Source: DATMRF01 sp035566435 (GTDB taxonomy: Bacteria > Verrucomicrobiota > Verrucomicrobiia > Limisphaerales > UBA8199). From it: a DNA stretch of 64,000 nucleotides. Below the pieces are notes generated by a model, which saw only the letters and a program-made list of their open reading frames with translations, made no database searches and had not been told where the DNA came from. The stretch spans positions 29,630 through 93,629 of the forward strand of contig DATMRF010000137.1 in NCBI GenBank assembly GCA_035566435.1, given 5' to 3'. Below, in pieces: positions 9,343 to 16,988 of this stretch. A program made the translations under genes and the position numbers. Each line of letters begins with the position of its first letter. Within the stretch, counting starts at the first letter, position 1.

Positions 9343-10410
9343 TCACGCGGAGGTTAAATCGAGCCAATCGGGATGCTGCTCGGAGTGCACGGCTATTTCT
9401 TCGAGGATGGTCTCCAGTTTGCGTTGCGGCTGCCAGCCCCAGCGTCGCTGAGCGGCGCGGCAATCCATTACCAGCCACGGGATGTCGAAGGGCCGGGGGG
9501 CAGGATCGGCCTCGACCCGCTGGCGTCCAAAACGTCGAGCGCACCAGTCACTGAGTTGAGCCAGCGACATGCTGTTTTCGCTTCCACCGCCGAAATTAAG
9601 GGGCGCTTCGGGGCGGGCTGCCGGCTCGCGCATCTGGCGCGTGAGCAACGGCGCCAGGTCCGCCGGATGAAAAGCGTCTCGGACCTGGAAGCCTTGGCCA
9701 TTGAAGCCGGTGTACTTGAGCGGGCGCCGTGCGGCCCAGGCGTGTAGCCAATACGAGAAGATCCCCTGGTCAGGACGCCCAAATTGGCCGGCGCCGGCGA
9801 GCACGCCGCAGCGGTTGAGCCAAACGGGCAGGCCGAAGGCCGACCCATACTCGAGGGCCAGGATTTCGGAGGCGAGTTTGGTGCTGCCATACAGAGAAAG
9901 CGGCGGCTGAGTTGAAAACGCCTCCGCCACGCCCGCTTCCGAACACCCGGCGGGCCAATTCTGACCGGGCCGAGGCCGGAACGCGTTGGGGTCGGGGACC
10001 ATTTCGAGCGAAGCCAGCGGGGCGATGGAATAAACACGGCTGGTGCTCAACAGGATGAACCCGGCGTGATGCCGGCGGCAGTACTCCAGCAGGTTGATGG
10101 TCCCGGAAAGATTATGCTCCACCAATTGCCGGCTGGCGCCCGGGTGACCCAACCCGGCCAGCACACTGGCGTTGGCCGCCGCATCGAGCACCCAGTCAGC
10201 CGCGGGCAACACATCGATATCTGAGGCGCTGCGGACATCAGCATGGAAAAACTTTGCCCCCGAAGCCGCCAGCCGCTGCCGGTTCAGTTCGCTGCCCGGC
10301 CGAACCAGGTTGTCCAGGCCGAAAATCTCCAGGCCTTCGCTGCACTCCTGGAGCGCTCGCGCCAGGGTGTGGCCTACAAACCCGCAGATGCCGGTGATGA
10401 GGAGCTTCAT
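9343..10410 (-). CDS. NAD-dependent sugar epimerase, CDP-paratose 2-epimerase-like
   Basis: A 355-residue extended short-chain dehydrogenase acting on a nucleotide sugar. The NAD-binding loop is TGICGFVG (residues 6-13), the adenine-ribose acid is in GLDNLVRPGSE, and the catalytic YxxxK is SLYGSTKLA with its Ser partner in LLSTSRVY. The segment GQFGRPDQGIFSYWL followed by QGFQVRDAFHPADL matches the CDP-tyvelose/paratose 2-epimerase branch rather than UDP-glucose 4-epimerase. With the methyltransferase immediately downstream it probably makes a modified deoxysugar for a surface glycan. The exact nucleotide sugar is inferred, not shown. Confidence 0.88.
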   Translation of the reverse strand: MKLLITGICGFVGHTLARALQECSEGLEIFGLDNLVRPGSELNRQRLAASGAKFFHADVRSASDIDVLPAADWVLDAAANASVLAGLGHPGASRQLVEHNLSGTINLLEYCRRHHAGFILLSTSRVYSIAPLASLEMVPDPNAFRPRPGQNWPAGCSEAGVAEAFSTQPPLSLYGSTKLASEILALEYGSAFGLPVWLNRCGVLAGAGQFGRPDQGIFSYWLHAWAARRPLKYTGFNGQGFQVRDAFHPADLAPLLTRQMREPAARPEAPLNFGGGSENSMSLAQLSDWCARRFGRQRVEADPAPRPFDIPWLVMDCRAAQRRWGWQPQRKLETILEEIAVHSEQHPDWLDLTSA

Positions 10411-10517
10411 GGGCGATGGCGGCCTTGCGGCTGCGGGAGTTCACGGAATGAGAATCGCATGGTCCTGGCCAGAGATCATTCAGGGAGTGTCTGCGGAATC
10501 AAGCGTTTTATCTGTTT

Positions 10518-11447
10518 TCAAAACACCTGCGGCACGCCTTCGTCGAGGAACCTGATCTTTTGCGAAAGCCCCTGTTCGCGGGCCAACTGCTTAAGCCAGC
10601 GCGGCGGCTCGTCGAGGTCCTCGAACGACAGGCGGAACGTCCCGTAGTGCATCGGCACCAGCCATTTCGCCCGCAGTTCCTTGAATACCTTGATGGCGTC
10701 GTCGGGCCCCATGTGCAGATGCCGGAAGGATTCCGGGTGGTACGCCCCAATCGGCAAGAGTGCAATCTCCGGCCGGCAGGTCTTTCCGATCTCTTTGAAT
10801 CCGTCGAAGTAGGCGCTGTCTCCCGCATGATAAATCCGGCGCCCCTGGTGCTCCAAAATAAAGCCGCCGTAGCCGCGGTAATTGTCCCGCAGCACGCGCG
10901 CGCCCCAATGCTTGGAGGGCGTGAACATTACCTTCCAACTCCCGTGCGAAAAGCTTTCCCACCAGTCCAGCTCCACCACGCGGCCGAAGCCGAGGTCGTA
11001 CGCGAGGTCGCCCACACCCCAGGGCATGATGCCGATCTTCGGGTGAGGCAGGCGGCGCAAAGTGGGTTTGTGAAAGTGATCGAAGTGCGCGTGAGTGAGC
11101 AGGACCACGTCGATGGGCGGCAAGTGCTCGAGGCGCAGGCCCGAGCGCTTGATGCGCTTGAGCAGGAACAACCAATTGGCGAAGTTAGGATCGATCAGCA
11201 CATTGAGGTCGGTGAACTGCACCAGGAAAGAAGCGTGTCCGATCCATGTTAACGCCACCTGGCCCGGCTGCAGCTTGGGGAAGACCGGCCGGCGGTGCTG
11301 TCCCGTGCGCCGCGTCAGCAGGGCTTTCCAAACCATCTCCCGGAAAAAAGTCCGCGGATTGAAATGCTTGGCCGGCGTCAGGTCCTTGAACGAGCGGGGC
11401 AACGGCTGGCGCAACGTGGGCGGCCGGTAAGGTTTATTCTTCGTCAT
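10518..11447 (-). CDS. MBL-fold metal-dependent hydrolase (UlaG/NAPE-PLD-like)
   Basis: A 309-residue zinc hydrolase. The metal motif HxHxDH is THAHFDHFH, preceded by LTWIGHASFLVQF and LIDPNF, as in the UlaG/NAPE-PLD-like branch of metallo-beta-lactamase proteins. Later ligands are in HAGDSAYFDGF (Asp) and VPMHYGTF (His). The frame is open upstream to 11750, but the true start is ATG 11447 (MTKNKPYRPP): the upstream codons run through a dispersed inverted repeat and carry no domain. The family acts on phosphodiester, lactone or N-acyl lipid substrates; the substrate here is unknown. It is divergent from the carbonic anhydrase gene. Confidence 0.88.
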   Translation of the reverse strand: MTKNKPYRPPTLRQPLPRSFKDLTPAKHFNPRTFFREMVWKALLTRRTGQHRRPVFPKLQPGQVALTWIGHASFLVQFTDLNVLIDPNFANWLFLLKRIKRSGLRLEHLPPIDVVLLTHAHFDHFHKPTLRRLPHPKIGIMPWGVGDLAYDLGFGRVVELDWWESFSHGSWKVMFTPSKHWGARVLRDNYRGYGGFILEHQGRRIYHAGDSAYFDGFKEIGKTCRPEIALLPIGAYHPESFRHLHMGPDDAIKVFKELRAKWLVPMHYGTFRLSFEDLDEPPRWLKQLAREQGLSQKIRFLDEGVPQVF

Positions 11448-11518
11448 ATCGACAAGGCTTATCCTACTCGTGATGCGCCAGGAATGAAATTCAAAGTTCC
11501 CGGGAGAGCGAGCGACGC

Positions 11519-11587
11519 GGGTGGGCGAGCGTCCACGCGATCTACGCACCATGAAAATCCTGGGCTCGCGAGGACGCTCGCCCTCCC
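11519..11587. repeat. Inverted-repeat element between divergent genes
   Basis: GGGTGGGCGAGCGTCC at 11519-11534 pairs with GGACGCTCGCCCTCCC at 11572-11587 with one mismatch, around a 37-nt loop. The loop includes CACCATGAAAATCCTGGGCT. The shape suits a REP- or MITE-like dispersed element; a genome-wide count is needed. It lies 70-205 bp from both flanking start codons and could influence either transcript. Confidence 0.65.
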
Positions 11588-11722
11588 GCCCCGAATCGAG
11601 ACCATTCCCCGCTGGCGTTGTCTTCAAACCGGGAATATCTTCCCTCTGATTCCACGCGCCTGCGCCGACGGGCGGAGTTTTGCACCCGCGCGATGCGCAA
11701 GCTTGGGAAATGACGAAACGCG

Positions 11723-12262
11723 ATGAGCGATCTCGAAAAACGATTGGCAACTTTTTTAGGCCGGCAGCCTCAGATTGACCCCAGCGTTTATATCGCCCGG
11801 GGTGCTATGGTCGTCGGCGATGTTACGCTTGGGGAGGGCTCGAGCGTTTGGTACAACGCCGTGCTCCGTGGCGATATCAATCGCATCGTCGTCGGGCATC
11901 ACACCAACATCCAGGACAATTGTGTGCTCCACCTGGCCGACGATATCCCTTGCATCCTGGGTCACTTCGTCACCGTGGGGCACAATGCGATTGTGCATGC
12001 GGCCACCATCGGCAGCGAAACTCTGGTCGGGATGGGCTCCCGCATCCTGGATGGAGCTGTGATCGGCGCGCAATGCCTGATTGGGGCTGGGGCGCTGGTA
12101 ACCCAGGGCACCCAAATCCCACCCGGGTCGCTGGTCCTGGGCGCGCCCGCGAAAGTCGTCCGGCCGTTGACGGCCGAAGAACGCGCGAGCTTGAAGGGCT
12201 TCGCCGAAAAATATGTCGAGCTGGCCGCTTACTACTTGCGGCACAACATCAATGTCTCGTAG
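11723..12262 (+). CDS. Gamma-class carbonic anhydrase-like protein
   Basis: A 179-residue left-handed beta-helix hexapeptide-repeat protein (repeat core about 18-150), trimeric in the family. Zinc ligands of the gamma-CA/YrdA/PaaY type are visible as His in NCVLHLADD and the HxxxxH pair in VGHNAIVHAA; the RGDINRIVVG segment supplies the conserved Arg, Asp and neighbouring residues. The helical cap (ERASLKGFAEKYVELAAYYL) closes the C-terminus. Many relatives have weak or no carbonic anhydrase activity, so the enzymatic role is an inference. It is transcribed away from the MBL hydrolase and 33 bp ahead of the next gene. Confidence 0.9.
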   Translation: MSDLEKRLATFLGRQPQIDPSVYIARGAMVVGDVTLGEGSSVWYNAVLRGDINRIVVGHHTNIQDNCVLHLADDIPCILGHFVTVGHNAIVHAATIGSETLVGMGSRILDGAVIGAQCLIGAGALVTQGTQIPPGSLVLGAPAKVVRPLTAEERASLKGFAEKYVELAAYYLRHNINVS

Positions 12263-12295
12263 CGACGCACCACTCGCTGAGATTCGAACCGAGTA

Positions 12296-15196
12296 ATGCA
12301 TCTCGAGGAGCACCCCCCTGGAAGTTTTGATCCGTACAACACCCAACGGTCCGGCTTGATACGTGGAGTGCAACTGGTCAACAATGGCCGCGAGATGCGA
12401 CATGTTCTGCGGGCACTCGGGTTTGAACCCCGGCAGGCAACAACTTGCGGGAGAGTTTGTAGGTTTGAACGTCGGCGACACGATTGGCCCTCGCCGATCC
12501 GCGGACGCTCTGGTGGCCCAAGGTGGCCCTGGCCCCTGATGTTCCTGGCGGCGGGAGCCGCAGCGCGGTTGGCCATCGCTGCCCCGGAAACCTCTGAACT
12601 CGCCACGACCGAACGGGTGGGCCAACTCGGCCCGAACTTATACGCGACTCCGGTGAACCAGTTGCTGACTCCGGTTGGCCACCAAATTGAATTGCCAGGA
12701 CTCCGGCCGCAGGCCATCGCGCTCAGTCCTGACGGAAGATTGCTGGCCATTTCCGGCAAGACCGCCGAATTAATTCTGGCGGACCCCAGCAGTGGGAAAG
12801 TTTTGCAGCGGCTGTCGCTGCCTTCCGCAAGGACCGGAGAACCCAGCGCCGGCCCCGTATCCAGCCAGATCCTCGAACGAGACAAGGAAGGGCAGGTGAG
12901 CTACACCGGCCTGCGGTTCTCACCCGATGGCCGCCGCCTGTACCTGGCGAGCGTGAACGGTACGATCAAAGTGTTCAAGGTAAGCGCGGATGGCAAAGTG
13001 GCAGCCCTGGACAGTTTTGCCCTGCCGCCGGCCAATGCGCCCCGGCGGAAGCTGGAAATCCCCGCAGGCCTGGCGCTATCGCGCAACGGCAAACGTCTTT
13101 ACGTAGTATTCAATTTATCAAATCGCCTCGCGGAAACGGACGCCCTGAGCGGCAAAGTCCTGCGCACCTGGGACGTTGGCGTCGCGCCATACGACGTTGT
13201 GTTGGTGGGAAACAAAGCTTACGTAAGCAACTGGGGCGGGCGTCGCCCGGAAGCTGACAGTGTCACCGGTCCTGCCGGCCGCGGCATGCTCGTGCGGGTG
13301 GACCCGGTGCGACGCATTGCCAGCGAAGGGTCTGTGAGCATCATTGACCTTGCCGGCGGCCGTCCGACCCATGAGTTGCTCACCGGACTGCACACCTCGT
13401 CGATGGCGCTTTCACCCGGCGGACGCTACCTCGTCGCTGCCAATTCCGCGAGTGACACACTTAGCGTCATCGATACCCGCAGGGACGAAATCGTCGAAAC
13501 GATTTGGGCTCGGCAAAGGGCGGGCGACCTGTTCGGCGCCAGCCCGAACGCGCTGGCCTTTAACCGCGAGGGGAATCGTCTGTTTGTCTGCAACGGGACT
13601 CAAAACGCGGCGGCCGTGATCGACTTTTCGCCAGGAAAATCGAAATTGCTCGGTCTCATCCCGGTGGGGTGGTTTCCGGGGGCGATTGAGTTCGATCGCC
13701 GCCGCGATTCGCTGTGTGTCGCCAATATCAAAGGCATCGGCTCCGGCAAACGATTGCTGGCCGGAGAGCCTGCGAAATTCACCAGCCACCAATATTTTGG
13801 CACCGTTTCGCTGCTGCGCGTGCCGTCGGCGGCCGAATTAGCCGCCGATACCCGCCTCGCTTTGCGAAACCTGCGCTATCCGTTGCTGCAGGCGGCACGC
13901 TTGCCGGCGCGGCTGGGCGCACTCGCGCGCCCGGTTCCGGAGCGGGTCGGGGAGCCGAGCTTGTTCAAACACGTCGTCTATATCATCAAGGAGAATCGAA
14001 CATACGATCAGGTGTTCGGGGATGTCGCGGCCGGCTACGGCGAGCCGTCGCTTTGCGTCTTCGGCGAGAAGTTCACTCCGAACCAGCACAAGCTGGGGCG
14101 CGATTTTGTGCTGCTGGACAACACCTACTGTTCCGGAGTGCTCAGCGCCGACGGTCACCAGTGGGCTGACAGCGCGATGGCAACCGACTACATGGAGAAA
14201 TCCTTCGCCAGCTTTCCGCGCAGCTACCCGGATGGTATGGGCGAAGATGAGGCGGACGCGCTGGCCTATTCGCCGGGAGGCTTTATTTGGGACAATGCGC
14301 TCGCTCACGGGCGGACGCTGCGTGATTACGGGGAGTTTGCAATCACGGACAAGGCGTGGCTGAGCGCGTCCAAAAAAGACCCGATCACCTTCCTGGATCA
14401 TTGGCATGACTTCACCAACGGCGCCGCGTCGATCCGCATCCGCAGCCAACCGGCGATTGAATCTTTGCGCCCATACCTGTGCACGGAGACGGTCGGCTGG
14501 GACCTCGATATTCCGGATGTGTTCCGCGCGCGCCAGTTCATCAAGGAATTGAAGGCGTTCGAGCGAAACGGGGGACTCCCGAACCTCACCATCATCTGCC
14601 TCCCGAATGACCACACTTCCGGCACCGACCCCGGCGCTGCCACGCCGGCCGCACAGGTGGCTGACAACGACCTCGCTTTCGGACAAATCGTCGAAGCGCT
14701 CAGCCACAGCCGGTTCTGGCCAGAGACCTGCGTGTTCGCTATCGAGGACGATCCACAGGCGGGCTTCGATCATGTGAGCGCCTACCGCACCACCGCTTAC
14801 GTGGTCAGTCCCTACACGAAACGCCATAGCGTCGTTAGCACCCAGTACAACCAGACCAGCCTCATCCGCACGATTGAACTCATTCTCGGCCTGCCGCCCA
14901 TGAACCAGTTGGATGCCACTGCCACGCCGATGACGGATTGCTTTACTACGACGCCCGACTTGACCCCATTCACGGCGGTATCGAATAACATTCCCCTGGA
15001 CCAGGTGAATCCCGAAACGAAGAAAATCGCGGACCGGTTGTTGCGGCGTTACGCTGCGCTTTCGGCGAAACTTCCCTTGTCCAAACCGGATCAGTGTCCG
15101 GAAGACTTGCTCAACCGGATCCTCTGGCACGCAATGAAAGGCTCCCAGACCCCCTATCCGACCTGGGCGGTGTCCCTGACGGAGGACAAGGATTAG
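12296..15196 (+). CDS. YVTN beta-propeller / phosphoesterase fusion
   Basis: Up to 966 residues in two parts. Residues about 120-480 form a YVTN-type beta-propeller (for example IALSPDGRLLAISG, GLRFSPDGRRLYLAS and LVAANSASDTLSVIDT). From about 556, KHVVYIIKENRTYDQVFGD opens a PF04185 phosphoesterase domain related to acid phosphatase AcpA and phospholipase C; later motifs are SADGHQWADS, PNDHTSGTDPG and AIEDDPQAGFDHVSAYRTTA. A secreted phosphatase or phospholipase is likely. The first ATG is at 12296, but the hydrophobic export signal starts only near residue 82 (ATG 12539, MFLAAGAAARLAIAA), and ATG 12394 is also possible, so the start is uncertain. Confidence 0.85.
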   Translation: MHLEEHPPGSFDPYNTQRSGLIRGVQLVNNGREMRHVLRALGFEPRQATTCGRVCRFERRRHDWPSPIRGRSGGPRWPWPLMFLAAGAAARLAIAAPETSELATTERVGQLGPNLYATPVNQLLTPVGHQIELPGLRPQAIALSPDGRLLAISGKTAELILADPSSGKVLQRLSLPSARTGEPSAGPVSSQILERDKEGQVSYTGLRFSPDGRRLYLASVNGTIKVFKVSADGKVAALDSFALPPANAPRRKLEIPAGLALSRNGKRLYVVFNLSNRLAETDALSGKVLRTWDVGVAPYDVVLVGNKAYVSNWGGRRPEADSVTGPAGRGMLVRVDPVRRIASEGSVSIIDLAGGRPTHELLTGLHTSSMALSPGGRYLVAANSASDTLSVIDTRRDEIVETIWARQRAGDLFGASPNALAFNREGNRLFVCNGTQNAAAVIDFSPGKSKLLGLIPVGWFPGAIEFDRRRDSLCVANIKGIGSGKRLLAGEPAKFTSHQYFGTVSLLRVPSAAELAADTRLALRNLRYPLLQAARLPARLGALARPVPERVGEPSLFKHVVYIIKENRTYDQVFGDVAAGYGEPSLCVFGEKFTPNQHKLGRDFVLLDNTYCSGVLSADGHQWADSAMATDYMEKSFASFPRSYPDGMGEDEADALAYSPGGFIWDNALAHGRTLRDYGEFAITDKAWLSASKKDPITFLDHWHDFTNGAASIRIRSQPAIESLRPYLCTETVGWDLDIPDVFRARQFIKELKAFERNGGLPNLTIICLPNDHTSGTDPGAATPAAQVADNDLAFGQIVEALSHSRFWPETCVFAIEDDPQAGFDHVSAYRTTAYVVSPYTKRHSVVSTQYNQTSLIRTIELILGLPPMNQLDATATPMTDCFTTTPDLTPFTAVSNNIPLDQVNPETKKIADRLLRRYAALSAKLPLSKPDQCPEDLLNRILWHAMKGSQTPYPTWAVSLTEDKD

Positions 15197-15551
15197 CGGC
15201 GCGGTCTGCTATTGATGCCGGGTGTATTTTTTGTCTGCCGCCTCAGTCAATTGGGGCGGGGTGCACCCGGTACTCCGACCGGAGCGCCGATTTGAAATTG
15301 GCTTTACGCGACCGCAACCTAACCGCACACCACCGCGGTCACGCATGCTCTAAGCTGATTGCAAGTCGCCGCTCCGGCCCGGATGTTCCGCCTTGGTGGT
15401 AGTGTGAGGCCAGCGACGCGCACGGCTTCGATTTTTTGTCGGGCTTGACTCTCATACCGCACTTGCTTAAGGTTCCCGGCTCGCTGGGCGGCGGAATCCC
15501 GGGTTCGTGGCGCCACCGGACTTTGTCAGCGATCAACGGAAAGGTTTGCTT
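15197..15551. other. Intergenic region before trigger factor
   Basis: 355 bp with no gene. CCGGGTG near 15214 and CACCCGG near 15263 could pair, but over a loop of more than 40 nt, so it is a poor terminator. The tig promoter should lie here; no convincing sigma-70 boxes stand out. Confidence 0.4.
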
Positions 15552-16877
15552 GTGAATGTAACGGTAGAAAATCTGGCCCCGTGCAAAAAGCTGGTGCGGG
15601 TGGAAGTGGAAGTGCAGAAAGTGGATGAAGCTTTCGACAAGGTAACGAAGGATTTTCAGCGCCAGGCCTCCCTGCCGGGGTTCCGGCCGGGCAAAGCCCC
15701 GCGCGACATGGTGATGCGCAAGTACAGCAAAGATATCGAGGGGGAAGTCAAGAGCCAGCTTCTCTCCGATTCGTACAAAAAGGCTGTGGAGGAGCAGAAG
15801 CTGGACGTGCTGGGGCAACCCGACATCGAGGAGATCCAATTCATCCGCGGCCAGCCGTTTCAGTTCGCCGCGACCATTGAAACCGCGCCGGAATTCGAAT
15901 TGCCGGAATACAAGGGCATCCCCATCAAGCGCGAGACCCGCTCGGTGACCGACGAGGACGTCGAGCGCGCGCTCGAGGCCTTGCGCCAGCCACGGACCAC
16001 GTTCACGACCGTCGAGCGGCCGGCCCAAGCCGGCGACATCGTCGTTGTCAATTATACCGGCACGTGCGAGGGCAAGCCGATTACCGAAATTGCGCCGACC
16101 GCGAAGGGTCTCACCGAACATAAGAACTTTTGGGTAGAAATCGGCGCCAAAGCGTTCATCCCCGGTTTCGACGACCAGCTTCTGGGCGCCAAAGCGGGCG
16201 AAAAGCGGACCGTGAACGTCGATTTTCCCGCTGATTTCGTCACGCCCCAACTCGCAGGCAAGAAGGCGGTCTATGAGACCGAAGTGGTGGAAGTGAAAGA
16301 AAAAGCGCTGCCGGCGATCGATGACGCGTTCGCGAAGCAATACGGCGCCGAGAACCTTGAAAAACTGCGGGCCGGCGTGCGCCGCGATTTGGAAAACGAG
16401 CTGAGCTACAAGCAGAATCGCGACACCCGAAATCAACTCGTGCGTTCGCTGCTCAACCGGGTCAATTTCGAGCTGCCGGAGAGCGCTGTGGCGCATGAAA
16501 CGCGCAATGTCGTGTATGACCTTGTGCAGGAGAATGCCAAGCGCGGTGTCTCCCGCGAGACCATCGAAAAACAAAAGGAGCAGATTTACAGCGCCGCAAC
16601 CCAAGGCGCCAAGGAGCGCGTGAAGGTCGCTTTTTTGATTCAAAAGATTGCCGAGAAGGAAGACATCAAGGTGTCGCAGGAGGAAATCGCCATGCGCATC
16701 AACCATCTGGCTGGACTGTACCAGATTCCTGCCGAGAAATTCCTGAAGGACCTTCAAAAGCGCAACGGCCTGATCGAGATTTACGACCAGGTCATGAATG
16801 AGAAGGTGCTGGACCTGCTTCAGCAAAACGCGAAGGTGGAGGAAGTGCCGCCCGGCGCCGAAGCAAACCCAAGTTGA
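15552..16877 (+). CDS. tig: Trigger factor, ribosome-associated chaperone/PPIase
   Basis: A 441-residue cytosolic chaperone that docks at the ribosome tunnel exit. The ribosome-binding signature is QASLPGFRPGKAPRDMV (about 35-52), the FKBP-type prolyl isomerase core lies at about 150-245 (AGDIVVVNYTG, FIPGFDDQLLGAKAGEKR), and the long helical C-terminal cradle fills the rest up to PPGAEANPS. The GTG at 15552 is chosen because MNVTVENLAPCKKLV aligns with the normal trigger factor start, and GGAAAGG precedes it; an in-frame extension to 15507 has no domain. The usual partners clpP and clpX do not follow; mutL converges on it instead. Confidence 0.96.
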   Translation: MNVTVENLAPCKKLVRVEVEVQKVDEAFDKVTKDFQRQASLPGFRPGKAPRDMVMRKYSKDIEGEVKSQLLSDSYKKAVEEQKLDVLGQPDIEEIQFIRGQPFQFAATIETAPEFELPEYKGIPIKRETRSVTDEDVERALEALRQPRTTFTTVERPAQAGDIVVVNYTGTCEGKPITEIAPTAKGLTEHKNFWVEIGAKAFIPGFDDQLLGAKAGEKRTVNVDFPADFVTPQLAGKKAVYETEVVEVKEKALPAIDDAFAKQYGAENLEKLRAGVRRDLENELSYKQNRDTRNQLVRSLLNRVNFELPESAVAHETRNVVYDLVQENAKRGVSRETIEKQKEQIYSAATQGAKERVKVAFLIQKIAEKEDIKVSQEEIAMRINHLAGLYQIPAEKFLKDLQKRNGLIEIYDQVMNEKVLDLLQQNAKVEEVPPGAEANPS

Positions 16878-16988
16878 GCCTCCGCGCAGGCGTTAAAACG
16901 CTAAAAGGTCAAAAGGTTGAAAAGGCGGGAGGGTTTTCCCATTTTAACGTTTCACGTTTTCACGTTTTAACGATTCAACGCCCCCACC
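16878..16988. repeat. Short-repeat patch with inverted CGTTAAAACG, between tig and mutL
   Basis: CGTTAAAACG at 16891-16900 is the exact reverse complement of CGTTTTAACG at 16963-16972. The left side continues as AAAGGTC/AAAAGG words and the right side as repeated ACGTTTTC words of 7-8 bp. It sits between two convergent stop codons and may serve as a bidirectional terminator. A related patch lies on the other side of mutL. Confidence 0.55.

Noticed and set aside
11448..11750. N-terminal extension of the MBL hydrolase.
   Set aside because: It crosses the 11519-11587 inverted repeat, overlaps the divergent gene start and carries no domain; ATG 11447 gives a normal-length protein.
13838..15130. 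430-codon minus-strand frame.
   Set aside because: Antisense to the conserved phosphoesterase domain; no domain of its own.
15214..15269. CCGGGTG/CACCCGG pair as a terminator after the phosphoesterase gene.
   Set aside because: Loop over 40 nt and no T-tract.
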